64,000 bases of DNA, taken from the NCBI GenBank assembly GCA_017307375.1, contig JAFKFH010000004.1:620001-684000 (forward strand), given 5' to 3'. This DNA is from Alphaproteobacteria bacterium (lineage in GTDB: Bacteria; Pseudomonadota; Alphaproteobacteria; Ferrovibrionales; Ferrovibrionaceae). Made by a program: the position numbers and the translations under genes. Under the pieces are notes generated by a model. The model worked only from the letters and a program-made list of their open reading frames with translations, did no database searches and was not told where the DNA came from. Numbering within the stretch: position 1 is the stretch's first letter; every line of letters starts with the position of its first letter. Positions 47,034 to 56,073 of this stretch are shown here, one piece after another.

Positions 47034-47414
47034 GTGACATATCTGTGGGTGGCTTTGGGCGGCGCGCTCGGCAGCATGGGCCGCTACTGGCTGGGCGCAC
47101 TGATCGCGCGCAGCATCGACACCTTTCCCCTCGGCACGATGATCATCAACATCATCGGTTCATTCGTGATCTCGTTCTTCGGCACGCTGACCGCGCCGGA
47201 CGGGCGGTTGTTCGCGCCGGCCGATGCCCGTGTCTTCGTCATGGTCGGGATCTGCGGCGGTTTCACCACCTTCTCGTCCTTCTCGCTGCAGACGCTGACG
47301 CTGGCCCAGGACGGCGAATGGCTCTATGCCGGGCTCAACGTCGTCGGCTCGATCATGCTCTGCCTTGTCGCCGTGTGGCTCGGCCACGCGCTCGCGACGC
47401 TGATCAACCGCTGA
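47034..47414 (+). CDS. crcB: Fluoride efflux channel CrcB/Fluc
   Basis: 126 residues, GTG start, four membrane helices. Family blocks: GGALGSMGRYWLG, the pore Asn in IINIIGSF and GGFTTFSSFSLQTL with the phenylalanine box. It forms a dual-topology dimer exporting fluoride. No fluoride riboswitch motif is seen upstream. A DUF190 gene follows 15 bp later, the common crcB-DUF190 arrangement. Confidence 0.93.
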   Translation: MTYLWVALGGALGSMGRYWLGALIARSIDTFPLGTMIINIIGSFVISFFGTLTAPDGRLFAPADARVFVMVGICGGFTTFSSFSLQTLTLAQDGEWLYAGLNVVGSIMLCLVAVWLGHALATLINR

Positions 47415-47429
47415 GCCCCGGAGGGCCCG

Positions 47430-47753
47430 ATGGCGCAACTGACGGAAATGCTGGCCCTGCGCATCTATCTGAGCGAGCGCGAACGGCACGAGCACCAGCC
47501 GCTCTACGAGCATCTGGTGCTGCGGGCGCGCGAGGCCGGCCTGGCCGGGGCGATCGTTCTGCGCGGCCATATGGGCTTCGGGCATAACCGCCAGCTGATG
47601 ACGACCAAGATCCTGCAGCTGTCCGAAGACCTGCCGGTGCTGATCGAGATGGTCGACGAGGCCGCCAAGGTCGAGGCCTTCGTCGATACGATCGAGGGTG
47701 AGCTGCGCGGCGGGCTCATCACCGTCGAGAAGGTGATGGCCCGCCGCTTCTGA
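47430..47753 (+). CDS. DUF190 family protein
   Basis: 107 residues, PII-like ferredoxin fold. Signatures: LRIYLSERERHEHQPLYEHLV, AGAIVLRGHMGFG and SEDLPVLIEMVDEAAKVEAF. DUF190 proteins are often encoded beside crcB and are thought to sense a ligand and tune the channel. GGAGGG lies before the ATG. Confidence 0.9.
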   Translation: MAQLTEMLALRIYLSERERHEHQPLYEHLVLRAREAGLAGAIVLRGHMGFGHNRQLMTTKILQLSEDLPVLIEMVDEAAKVEAFVDTIEGELRGGLITVEKVMARRF

Positions 47754-47757
47754 GCGC

Positions 47758-48492
47758 TCAGATCCGGCGCAGATAGCCGCCGGGATTCTGTGTCAGCAGG
47801 AAGCGTTCGCGCCCTTCGTCGACCTCGAAGGGCGGGTTCTCCGCCAGATAGGTGGCAAGCGCCTCGGTCGGGCCCGGGCCGTGTTCGGGCACCACCGGGT
47901 GACCGTTCACGTTGCCGTCCTCGACGATCATGTAGCAGCCCGGGGTCACCAGCGGTCCGTAGAGGCGCATTTCCGCCAATACGTGCTCGTAGTGATGGTC
48001 GCTGTCCAGGATGACCATCACCCGGCTGTCTGCATCGATGTGCTGGCGCACGGCGTCGATCGTCGCGGGGTCGGTCGAGGAGGCGTTGATGTAGCGCAGC
48101 ATGCCGTGCACCGGCCGGTCGGGCTGTTCGTCGATATCGATCGAGATGACGGCGCCGCGCCCGACCAGCTGGCAGATCGAGGCGAGATAGAGGGCCGAGC
48201 CGCCGAAACGCGTGCCGCATTCGATGATCAGGTCCGGCGCGGTTTCGACGATGATTTCCTGATAGGCCCAGAGATCGAGCGGGCTCTTATAGGCGAGGTA
48301 CCCGAGCCAGGAGACCGAGTGGGATTCGCGTCCGTCCTGCCAGAGGTCGTAGGACAGCTGGTGGAAGCGACGCACGATTTCCTTCTGCTCGTCGGTCAGC
48401 GGCCAGTAGCGGCCCTTCGGCCGGAACGGCCCGGGCACCGCGTAGCGGAAGATCTGGCGGTTGAAATAATCCAGCGGAATGGCAGCCGGCAT
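47758..48492 (-). CDS. CmcI-like (cephalosporin hydroxylase family) methyltransferase-fold protein
   Basis: 244 residues. A Rossmann SAM-binding fold with LIIECGTRFGGSALYLASIC, SIDIDEQ and VILDSDHHYEHVLAEM, the signature of the CmcI/rhamnosyl O-methyltransferase family. Those proteins are usually O-methyltransferases in sugar or antibiotic pathways. No sugar or secondary-metabolite genes are adjacent. GGGGAGG lies before the ATG. Substrate unknown. Confidence 0.8.
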   Translation of the reverse strand: MPAAIPLDYFNRQIFRYAVPGPFRPKGRYWPLTDEQKEIVRRFHQLSYDLWQDGRESHSVSWLGYLAYKSPLDLWAYQEIIVETAPDLIIECGTRFGGSALYLASICQLVGRGAVISIDIDEQPDRPVHGMLRYINASSTDPATIDAVRQHIDADSRVMVILDSDHHYEHVLAEMRLYGPLVTPGCYMIVEDGNVNGHPVVPEHGPGPTEALATYLAENPPFEVDEGRERFLLTQNPGGYLRRI

Positions 48493-48518
48493 CGTCGCCT
48501 CCCCTGTTTTGGGGTCGA

Positions 48519-51500
48519 TTATGCCGTCGCGATCTTCGCCAGGGTAGCCGCGAGTTCCTGCGCGCCCTTAGCCCGGGCCGGGGCTTCTTCCCAGTCGCGC
48601 ACGAACACCACCTTGTGGTCGGGGCGCACCTTGGCGGTGCCGACCTGGCGGGCGATGAAATTGACCAGCCCCGCCGGATTGGCGAAGGCGTTGTTGCGGA
48701 ACGAGATGACCGCGCCCTTCGGCCCGGCTTCCAGCCGGTCGACGCCGGCCTGACGGCAGAGCTGCTTGATCAGCACGATGTCGAGCAGATGGCGAACCTC
48801 GTCGGGCATCGGGCCGAAGCGGTCGACCATCTCGGCGGCCAGCGCGTCGATCTCGGCCTTGTCCTCCAGCCGCGCGACGCGGCGATAGAACTGCAGCCGC
48901 AGGCTGAGATCGGCGATGTAGCTCTCGGGGATCAGCACGGCGGTGCCCAGGTTGATCTGGGGCGACCATTTCTCCTCGGCCCCCGCCTTGTCGTCCTCGC
49001 TGCCGCGGGCGGCGGCCACCGCCTCCTCCAGCAGTTCCTGGTAGAGCTCGAAGCCGACTTCGCGGATATGGCCGGACTGTTCCTCGCCCAGCAGGTTGCC
49101 GGCGCCGCGCAGGTCGAGGTCGTGGCTGGCCAGGGTGAAGCCGGCGCCGAGGGTGTCCAGCGCCTGCAGCACCTTCAGCCGCTTCTCGGCGGCAGACGAC
49201 AGCTTCTTCTTGGCCGGCACCGTCAGATAGGCATAGGCGCGCTGCTTGGAGCGCCCGATGCGGCCGCGCAGCTGATAGAGCTGGCCCAGGCCGAACATGT
49301 CCGAGCGATGGATGATCATCGTGTTGGCGGTCGGGATGTCCAGCCCGCTTTCGACGATGTTGGTCGACAGCAGCACGTTGTACTTGCCGTCGTAGAAATC
49401 GTTCATCACCTGGTCCAGCTCGGCCGCCGAGAGCCGACCGTGGGCGATCACCGGCTTGACCTCCGGCACCATCTCGCGCAGGAACCGCTCGGCTTCCGGC
49501 AGGTCCTCCAGCCGCGGGCAGACGTAGAAGCTCTGCCCGCCGCGATAGAGCTCGCGCAGCAGCGCCTCGCGGATGACCACGGGATCGAACGGCAGCACGT
49601 AGGTACGTACCGCCAGGCGATCGACCGGCGGCGTGGTGATCAGCGACAGTTCGCGTACGCCCGACAAGGCCAGCTGCAGGGTGCGCGGAATCGGTGTCGC
49701 CGACAGGGTCAGGACATGGATGTCGGACTTAAGCTGCTTCAGCCGCTCCTTGTGGCGGACGCCGAAATGCTGTTCCTCGTCGATGATCAGCAGGCCGAGA
49801 TCGCGGAAATCCATGCCCTTGGCCAGCAGCGCGTGGGTGCCGACGACGATGTCGACCTGGCCATCCTTCAGGCCCTTCCTGGTCTCGTTGGCCTGCTTGG
49901 TCGTCACCATGCGCGACAACTGCTCGACGCGCACCGGCAGGCCCTGGAAGCGGTTGGAGAACGTCTTGTAATGCTGGCGGCAGAGCAGCGTGGTCGGGCA
50001 GACCAGCGCCACCTGCTTGCCATTCAAGGCGGCGGAGAATGCCGCGCGCAAGGCGACTTCCGTCTTGCCGAAGCCGACGTCGCCGCAGACCAGCCGGTCC
50101 ATCGGGCGCGTGGTCGACAGATCGTTCAGCACGTCGTCGATCGCCTTCTGCTGGTCCTCGGTCTCCTCGTAGGGGAAGCGGGCGCAGAACTCGTCGTAGA
50201 GGCCCTGGGGCGGCGGCAGCGCCGTCCCCTCGCGCAGCTGGCGGGCGGCGGCGATCTTGATCAGTTCCTCCGCCATGTCCTTCAGCCGCTGCTTCAGCTT
50301 GGACTTGCGCGCCTGCCAGGAGGCGCCGCCGAGCTTGTCGAGGTTGACGGCGGTATCGTCGGAACCGTAGCGCGACAGCAGGTCGATGTTCTCGACCGGG
50401 ATATAGAGCTTGTCGCCGCCGTCGTAGACGATCAGCAGGCAGTCATGCGGGGCATTGCCGATCTCGAGCGTCGCCAGACCCTCGTAGCGGCCGATACCGT
50501 GATCGACATGGACGACGTAGTCGCCGACCGCGAGTTGCCCCGCTTCGGCGATGAAATTCTCGGCCCGCCGCGTCCGCCGTCGCGGGTGGGCCATGCGATC
50601 GCCGAGAATGTCGGGTTCGGCGATGACGGCGAGATCGTCGCTGTCGATGCCGTGGTCCAGCGGCAGCACCACCAGCGCCACCGCATGATGGGGCAGTCCG
50701 CGCGCCTCCTGCCAGCTTTCTACGGCGAAGGCCGGCTCGATGCCGTGATCGTTCAGGAGGGTGACGAAGCGGTCGCGGGCGCCGGTCGTGTAGCAGGCGA
50801 CGACCACCCGCTTCTTCTCGCTGCGCAGGTCCGCCACGTGCTGCTTCAGCGCCGTGAAGACGTTGGCGCCCTTGGTGCGTTCCTCGGCGAAATCGTGCCC
50901 CTTGCGGGCGCCCAGGTCGAGAACCGTGGCGCCGTCCGGCGGCAGCACGAAGGGGGTGAAGGCGCCGACCGGGCGAACCGACAGCCGCCGGTCCCACTCG
51001 CGCTCGTTCAGGTAGAGCCTTTCCGGCGACAGCGGCTTGTAGGGTGCGCCGCCCTCGGCCAGGCCGGACTTCAGCGCGGCCTTGCGCGCCTCGTAGTAGT
51101 CGGCGATCGCGGCGAAGCGCTGGTCGCGGGCCTCCAGCGCCAGCGCGTCCAGCGTGACCAGCGCGCCGGGCAGGTAGTCGAAGACGGTATCGAGCTTTTC
51201 GTGGAACAGCGGCAGCCAGTGTTCCATGCCGAACTGCTTGCGGCCTTCCGATACGGCGGCGTAGAGCGGATCCTCGTCGGTGACGGCGCCGAAGGTTTCG
51301 CGATAGCCGGCCCGGAAACGCTGGATCGACGCGGGATCGAGCATGACCTCGCTGACCGGGACCAGTTCGAGGCTGTCCAGGCGCACGGTCGTAAGCTGGG
51401 TCAGCGGATCGAAGCGGCGTATCGAATCGAGCGTGTCGCCGAACAGGTCGAGGCGCACGGGCTCTTCGAAACCCGGCGGGAACAGGTCGATCAGTCCGCC

Positions 51501-51995
51501 GCGTACCGCATATTCGCCAGGCTCCATCACCGTCGAGGCGCGGTTGTAGCCCGATCGGGTCAGGAAGGCGGTCAGGCCATCCAGGTCGACGGCATCGCCA
51601 AGCCTGGCGACGAACGACGAATTGGCGACCACCTCGCGCGCCGGCACCCGCTGGACCGCGGCATTGACCGTGGTCAGCAGCACCGTCCCGGGCGGCACGC
51701 CCTTGGCAAGCTTCGACAGCGTATCCAGGCGACGGGCCGAAATGTCGCCGTTCGGCGAAATGCGGTCATAGGGCAGGCAGTCCCAGGCCGGCAGGACCAT
51801 CACCGGCAGCCCGGGGGCGAAGAACTGCAGCGAACGGGCCAGTTGCGACAGGCGGGCATCGTCGCGCGCGACATGGATCACGCCCTTGTCGCCGACGCCG
51901 GCGGCGATCTCGGCCAGGGCGCGCGCATCCATGCCTTCCGGCGCACCGCCCAGGGTGACGAGGCCGGGGCGGTCGAATACCCGTATCCAATCCAT
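48519..51995 (-). CDS. mfd: Transcription-repair coupling factor Mfd
   Basis: 1158 residues. N-terminal UvrB-like module, RNA polymerase interaction domain (GDYVVHVDHGIGRYEGL, YIPVENIDLLSRY), a RecG-like translocase with Walker A CGDVGFGKTEVALRAAF, DEEQ box (IIDEEQHFGVRHKERLK), and the C-terminal TRCF domain. It removes stalled RNA polymerase and recruits UvrA. It starts 3 bp after sdhE, so it shares the sdhE promoter. Confidence 0.97.
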   Translation of the reverse strand: MDWIRVFDRPGLVTLGGAPEGMDARALAEIAAGVGDKGVIHVARDDARLSQLARSLQFFAPGLPVMVLPAWDCLPYDRISPNGDISARRLDTLSKLAKGVPPGTVLLTTVNAAVQRVPAREVVANSSFVARLGDAVDLDGLTAFLTRSGYNRASTVMEPGEYAVRGGLIDLFPPGFEEPVRLDLFGDTLDSIRRFDPLTQLTTVRLDSLELVPVSEVMLDPASIQRFRAGYRETFGAVTDEDPLYAAVSEGRKQFGMEHWLPLFHEKLDTVFDYLPGALVTLDALALEARDQRFAAIADYYEARKAALKSGLAEGGAPYKPLSPERLYLNEREWDRRLSVRPVGAFTPFVLPPDGATVLDLGARKGHDFAEERTKGANVFTALKQHVADLRSEKKRVVVACYTTGARDRFVTLLNDHGIEPAFAVESWQEARGLPHHAVALVVLPLDHGIDSDDLAVIAEPDILGDRMAHPRRRTRRAENFIAEAGQLAVGDYVVHVDHGIGRYEGLATLEIGNAPHDCLLIVYDGGDKLYIPVENIDLLSRYGSDDTAVNLDKLGGASWQARKSKLKQRLKDMAEELIKIAAARQLREGTALPPPQGLYDEFCARFPYEETEDQQKAIDDVLNDLSTTRPMDRLVCGDVGFGKTEVALRAAFSAALNGKQVALVCPTTLLCRQHYKTFSNRFQGLPVRVEQLSRMVTTKQANETRKGLKDGQVDIVVGTHALLAKGMDFRDLGLLIIDEEQHFGVRHKERLKQLKSDIHVLTLSATPIPRTLQLALSGVRELSLITTPPVDRLAVRTYVLPFDPVVIREALLRELYRGGQSFYVCPRLEDLPEAERFLREMVPEVKPVIAHGRLSAAELDQVMNDFYDGKYNVLLSTNIVESGLDIPTANTMIIHRSDMFGLGQLYQLRGRIGRSKQRAYAYLTVPAKKKLSSAAEKRLKVLQALDTLGAGFTLASHDLDLRGAGNLLGEEQSGHIREVGFELYQELLEEAVAAARGSEDDKAGAEEKWSPQINLGTAVLIPESYIADLSLRLQFYRRVARLEDKAEIDALAAEMVDRFGPMPDEVRHLLDIVLIKQLCRQAGVDRLEAGPKGAVISFRNNAFANPAGLVNFIARQVGTAKVRPDHKVVFVRDWEEAPARAKGAQELAATLAKIATA

Positions 51996-51998
51996 GAT

Positions 51999-52274
51999 TT
52001 ATGTTTCGATCTTGAACTGCTGTAGCAGCTTCATGACAGGGGTGTCGTAGTCCGGCGGCACCGGGTCGCGGCCGATCGCCCAGGCATAGATCAGCGGGTC
52101 TTCCTGGGTATCGAGCAAGTGTTCGTATTGATCGAGCTCGTCGGGTCCGAACCCCGGCAGGTGGGCGCGGGCGAAGGCGCCGAGCAACAGGTCGGTCTCC
52201 TTCATACCCGTGTAGAGCGAGCGATAGATCAGCCGCTTGCGGCGCGCTTCCAGCAAATCGTTCGTGTCGGTCAT
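51999..52274 (-). CDS. sdhE: FAD assembly factor SdhE (DUF339)
   Basis: 91 residues. The SdhE fold is recognised from RKRLIYRSLYTGMKETDLLLGAF and DPLIYAWAIGRDPVP. It helps attach FAD to succinate dehydrogenase. The conserved RGxxE motif reads TGMKE here, with Thr22 where Arg is usual. The longer in-frame ORF to 52463 is rejected because a promoter -10 box lies 7 nt before the ATG at 52274. sdhE-mfd is a common alphaproteobacterial pair. Confidence 0.9.
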   Translation of the reverse strand: MTDTNDLLEARRKRLIYRSLYTGMKETDLLLGAFARAHLPGFGPDELDQYEHLLDTQEDPLIYAWAIGRDPVPPDYDTPVMKLLQQFKIET

Positions 52275-52281
52275 GCGGGGA

Positions 52282-52310
52282 GATATAGACCGCCGCCCCC
52301 GCGATGTCAC
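52282..52310 (-). promoter_or_regulatory. Predicted leaderless promoter of sdhE-mfd
   Basis: On the minus strand GTGACA (52305-52310), a 17-bp spacer and TATATC (52282-52287) precede the ATG at 52274 by exactly 7 nt, with no Shine-Dalgarno sequence. Confidence 0.5.
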
Positions 52311-52353
52311 CACCAGGGAGAACATATCATGGCCCTCCCGGCAAAACCGGCCA

Positions 52354-52382
52354 TTGGCGCCGGCGGCGCGGCCCCGTATAAG
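52354..52382 (+). promoter_or_regulatory. Predicted leaderless promoter of recG
   Basis: TTGGCG (52354-52359), a 17-bp spacer and TATAAG (52377-52382) precede the ATG at 52390 by exactly 7 nt. It mirrors the divergent sdhE promoter. Confidence 0.5.
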
Positions 52383-52389
52383 TCCGCGG

Positions 52390-54489
52390 ATGCGTCCGGA
52401 GTTGCTCAACCCCGCCTTTACCGCGATCGATGTGCTCAAGGGCTGCGGCCCGCGCATCGCCAAGCTGCTCGAAAAGCTCTTGCGCGGCGGGCGGTTGCTC
52501 GACCTGTGGTGGCACCTGCCGAGTGGGCTGATTGACCGGCGCTACGCCCCGCCGGTTGCGGAGATCGAGCCTGGCCGGATCGCGACGCTGACGGTGACCA
52601 TCGAGGACTATCGCCCCGGGCAGAGCGCGCGTCACCCGTTCAAGGTGGTCGCCTCCGACGAGACCGGCTCGATCGACCTGATCTTCTTCAAGCCGCATGA
52701 AGATTGGCTCAAGACCGCCCTGCCGATCGGCGAGACGCGAATCGTCTCGGGCGCGGTCGAATGGTTCAACGGCCGGCCGCAGATGAGCCACCCGGACCGG
52801 ATCGGCGGGCTGGACGAGCGCGCCGCGATCGAGACGGTCGAGCCGGTCTACCCGCTGACCGCAGGGCTGACCAACCGCCCGCTGACCAAGCTGGTATGGC
52901 AGGCGCTGCTGCGGTTGCCGCCGCTGCCCGAATGGCTCGATCCAGCCCTGATGGAACGCGAGAAATGGCCGGGCTGGGCCGCCGCCCTGCGTGCCGCCCA
53001 CGCGCCGAAGGATGCCGCCGACCTTGACCCCAACGCCCCTGCCCGCGCCCGGCTGGCCTATGACGAACTGCTGGCCAACCAGCTCGCCCTGATCCTGGTC
53101 CGGGCCCAGACCCGGCGCCAGGCCGGTCGGGCGATGGTCGGCGACGGGCGGATCACGGCACGGCTGGCGGCGAACCTGCCCTACCGGCTGACCGGGGCGC
53201 AGACCCAGGCGCTGGCCGAGATCGCCGCCGATCTGGCTTCCGACACCCGCATGTCGCGGCTGCTGCAGGGCGATGTCGGTTCCGGCAAGACCGCGGTCGC
53301 GCTGTTCGCCCTGGCCATTGCGGCCGAGGCCGGCGCGCAGGGCGCCCTGATGGTGCCGACCGAAATCCTGGCCCGCCAGCATTACGACAGCCTGTCGCGG
53401 CTGGCCGAGAACACGGGCCTGCGCGTCGCCCTGCTGACCGGCCGCGACAAGGGGCGGGCGCGGGCCGACCTGCTGGCCCGGCTCGAAGCCGGCGAGATCG
53501 ACCTGCTGGTCGGCACCCATGCCCTGTTCCAGGACGACGTGGTGTTTCGCGACCTCGGCCTGGTCGTGATCGACGAGCAGCACCGCTTCGGCGTGCACCA
53601 GCGTGTCAAGCTGGCGGCGAAGGGCCAGCGCGATCAGGGCGGGATCGATCTGCTGGCGATGACGGCGACGCCGATCCCGCGCACCCTGGCGCTGACCGCC
53701 TATGGCGACATGGACGTCTCGAAGCTGACCGAGAAGCCGCCGGGGCGGCAGCCGGTCGATACCCGCTCGGTCGCCCTGGACCGGCTGGACGAGGTCGTTG
53801 CCGCCGTGGGCCGCAAGCTGGCGGCCGGCGACCAGGTCTACTGGGTCTGCCCGCTGGTCGAGGAAAGCGAGGTGGTCGACCTGGCCGCCGCCGAGGAGCG
53901 CTTCGCCCATCTGCGCGAAGCCCTGCCCGGCCACGCGATCGGCCTGGTGCACGGCAAGCAGAAGGCGGCGGAAAAAGACGCGGCGATGGCCGATTTTGCC
54001 GCCGGCCGCACCCGGCTGCTGGTCGCGACCACGGTGATCGAGGTGGGCGTCGACGTGCCGACCGCCACGCTGATGATCATCGAGCATGCCGAACGCTTCG
54101 GTCTGGCCCAGCTGCACCAGTTGCGCGGCCGGGTCGGCCGCGGCGGGCTGAAGGGCAGTTGCCTGCTGCTTTATGCTTCCAATATCGGTAAGGTGGCCCA
54201 GGCGCGCCTGAAGATCATGCGCGAGACCGAGGACGGCTTCCGGATCGCCGAGGAAGACCTGGACCTGCGCGGCGCCGGCGAACTGCTCGGGGCCAAGCAG
54301 AGCGGCGTGCCGGAATTTCGCGTCGCCGACCTTGATGCCCATCGCCGCCTGCTTGAAATCGCGCGCGACGATGCCCGGCTGATCGCCGAGACCGACCCGC
54401 GGCTGGAAACTGAGCGCGGCCAGGCCCTGCGGGTGCTGCTGTATCTGTTCGAGCGCGACCAGGGCGTCCGCCTGTTGCGCAACGGCTGA
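52390..54489 (+). CDS. recG: ATP-dependent DNA helicase RecG
   Basis: 699 residues, close to the usual length. N-terminal wedge domain (OB fold), then helicase motifs: LLQGDVGSGKTAVAL (Walker A), VVIDEQHRFGV (DEQH), MTATPIPRTLALT and the C-terminal QLHQLRGRVGRGG. It rewinds and reverses stalled replication forks. The ORF extends upstream to 52237, but the family N-terminus begins at 52390. Confidence 0.96.
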   Translation: MRPELLNPAFTAIDVLKGCGPRIAKLLEKLLRGGRLLDLWWHLPSGLIDRRYAPPVAEIEPGRIATLTVTIEDYRPGQSARHPFKVVASDETGSIDLIFFKPHEDWLKTALPIGETRIVSGAVEWFNGRPQMSHPDRIGGLDERAAIETVEPVYPLTAGLTNRPLTKLVWQALLRLPPLPEWLDPALMEREKWPGWAAALRAAHAPKDAADLDPNAPARARLAYDELLANQLALILVRAQTRRQAGRAMVGDGRITARLAANLPYRLTGAQTQALAEIAADLASDTRMSRLLQGDVGSGKTAVALFALAIAAEAGAQGALMVPTEILARQHYDSLSRLAENTGLRVALLTGRDKGRARADLLARLEAGEIDLLVGTHALFQDDVVFRDLGLVVIDEQHRFGVHQRVKLAAKGQRDQGGIDLLAMTATPIPRTLALTAYGDMDVSKLTEKPPGRQPVDTRSVALDRLDEVVAAVGRKLAAGDQVYWVCPLVEESEVVDLAAAEERFAHLREALPGHAIGLVHGKQKAAEKDAAMADFAAGRTRLLVATTVIEVGVDVPTATLMIIEHAERFGLAQLHQLRGRVGRGGLKGSCLLLYASNIGKVAQARLKIMRETEDGFRIAEEDLDLRGAGELLGAKQSGVPEFRVADLDAHRRLLEIARDDARLIAETDPRLETERGQALRVLLYLFERDQGVRLLRNG

Positions 54490-54503
54490 GTGAGGCTTCC
54501 ACG

Positions 54504-56069
54504 ATGCGTCGCCTGCTGATCACCGCGGCCCTGGCGCTGGGCCTGCTGCCCACCCTCGCCCGGGCCCAGACCGACAATCGGACGCTGGGGGGCGACGATA
54601 TCCCGCCTACACGCTGGCCGATCGTGGCAGCGCTGCTGCACGGCGGCGCGCCCGGTTGCGGTGCCGTGCTGATCGCGGAAAGCTGGGTGGTTACCGCCGC
54701 CCACTGCGTCTACCGGAACGGTGCGGCGCTCGAGCCTGCCGTATTGTCGGTCCGTTTCGGTACCGAGCTGCCCGACAGCGCTGCCGGCGAGGTGGTCGAC
54801 GTTGCCGAGGTCGTCGTCCACAAGGATTTCGCGGCGCCGACTCCGCCGCCGAATAATTTCAGCTATTTCGTCAACGACATTGCCCTGCTGCGCCTCGGCC
54901 GCCCGGTCGCGCTCGCCCCGGCTCAGCTGTTAGGCACGACACGCGCGGCCGCGCTGGCCGCCGTCGGCAAACCGGCGACCGCGATCGGCTGGGGCACGCT
55001 TGCCGAGGCATCGGCCCCGACCGGGACGACGATCCTGAAGCAGGTCGCGATGACGGTCGCAGCCAGCGGCGTCTGCGCGACGACGATCGCGCCGCGGCCC
55101 TACCTGGCAGGGATGCTGTGCGCCGAGCCGCAATCGGCGACTCCGGCCGCCGCCGATGCCACCTGTGGCGGCGACGCCGGTGGGCCCCTGTTGCTGCCGA
55201 ACGGCCGTGGCGGCTTCGTGCTGGCCGGCATCCTGTCGGGCCTGCGCGTCGACTGCACCGAGCCCGGGCCAGCGATCGCGACCGCCATGCCCGACTATCT
55301 CGACTGGATCGTTGCCCGCGTGCCGACCCTGATCGTCGACGGCAACGTCGTCGAGAGCGGCTTCTGGGGCATCGACGGCGCGGCGGCGGCCGGGGTTGCC
55401 ATCGAGATCCAAGGCAGCCGTTTGATTCTCGGCCTGATGCTTTACGACGCGGCGGGCAGCCCGACCTGGTACTTTGCCAGCGGCGCGTTCAGCGGACTCG
55501 GAACCTTCACCGCACCGCTGCAGGAATTTGCCGATGGCAGCGACATGCTTTACGGCGCGGGTCTCGGGACGTACCAGACCCTTGCCTCGCCAGGTACGGT
55601 CACCCTGACCTTTCAGGCCGCCGATCGCGCGCGGTTGACGGTCGCCGGTCGCGACTGGACGATCCGCCGCAGCGACCAGATTGCCGGACGACCGGCCCCC
55701 GACGCCGGCTTGCCCGAGACCGGCTGGTACCGGAGCCGACGTGATCCCGGTCGCTTCTGGTTCGTCGAAGCCCAGGGCGCCCGCATGATGGTGGCGGATT
55801 TCGCCTACGGCACGGCCCGCGTCGACGACCATTACCCCGCACGCTGGACGATCGCCGCGGGCACCGCGGCCAAGGTCGGCACCGCCGCCGTGATGAGCGC
55901 ACCGATATATGGCTGCGTCGGCGGGCCGGGACTGAAGACCACGGGCGGCACCGCCAGCTGCGGCGATACCGACTTTGCATTGTCGCTGATGTATCCCGGC
56001 GTCTTCACCGGCTGGCTAATACCCGACGGTTCGCGTGCGGTCGCTGTCGGCCGCTACGTCGCGCCATAG
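54504..56069 (+). CDS. Secreted trypsin-fold protein with Ser-to-Ala active site (pseudoprotease) and C-terminal beta domains
   Basis: 521 residues; signal peptide ends at ARA (residue 21). The first 275 residues are a chymotrypsin-type S1 domain with His67 (VVTAAHC) and Asp125 (NDIALLRL). The nucleophile motif GDSGGP reads GDAGGP, with Ala225 coded by GCC at 55176-55178. Paired cysteines remain. The C-terminal half contains the ESGFWG...QGSRLILGLMLYDAAGSPTWYF pattern of exported beta-rich repeat domains, with a weaker second copy. It is probably a non-catalytic binding protein. Confidence 0.85.
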   Translation: MRRLLITAALALGLLPTLARAQTDNRTLGGDDIPPTRWPIVAALLHGGAPGCGAVLIAESWVVTAAHCVYRNGAALEPAVLSVRFGTELPDSAAGEVVDVAEVVVHKDFAAPTPPPNNFSYFVNDIALLRLGRPVALAPAQLLGTTRAAALAAVGKPATAIGWGTLAEASAPTGTTILKQVAMTVAASGVCATTIAPRPYLAGMLCAEPQSATPAAADATCGGDAGGPLLLPNGRGGFVLAGILSGLRVDCTEPGPAIATAMPDYLDWIVARVPTLIVDGNVVESGFWGIDGAAAAGVAIEIQGSRLILGLMLYDAAGSPTWYFASGAFSGLGTFTAPLQEFADGSDMLYGAGLGTYQTLASPGTVTLTFQAADRARLTVAGRDWTIRRSDQIAGRPAPDAGLPETGWYRSRRDPGRFWFVEAQGARMMVADFAYGTARVDDHYPARWTIAAGTAAKVGTAAVMSAPIYGCVGGPGLKTTGGTASCGDTDFALSLMYPGVFTGWLIPDGSRAVAVGRYVAP

Positions 56070-56073
56070 GTTT

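Noticed and set aside
52329-52535. ATG with a good ribosome binding site (AGGGAG) upstream of recG, opening a short ORF
   Set aside because: Its translation is Arg/Ala-rich and runs out of frame through the conserved recG N-terminus; the recG promoter lies inside it.
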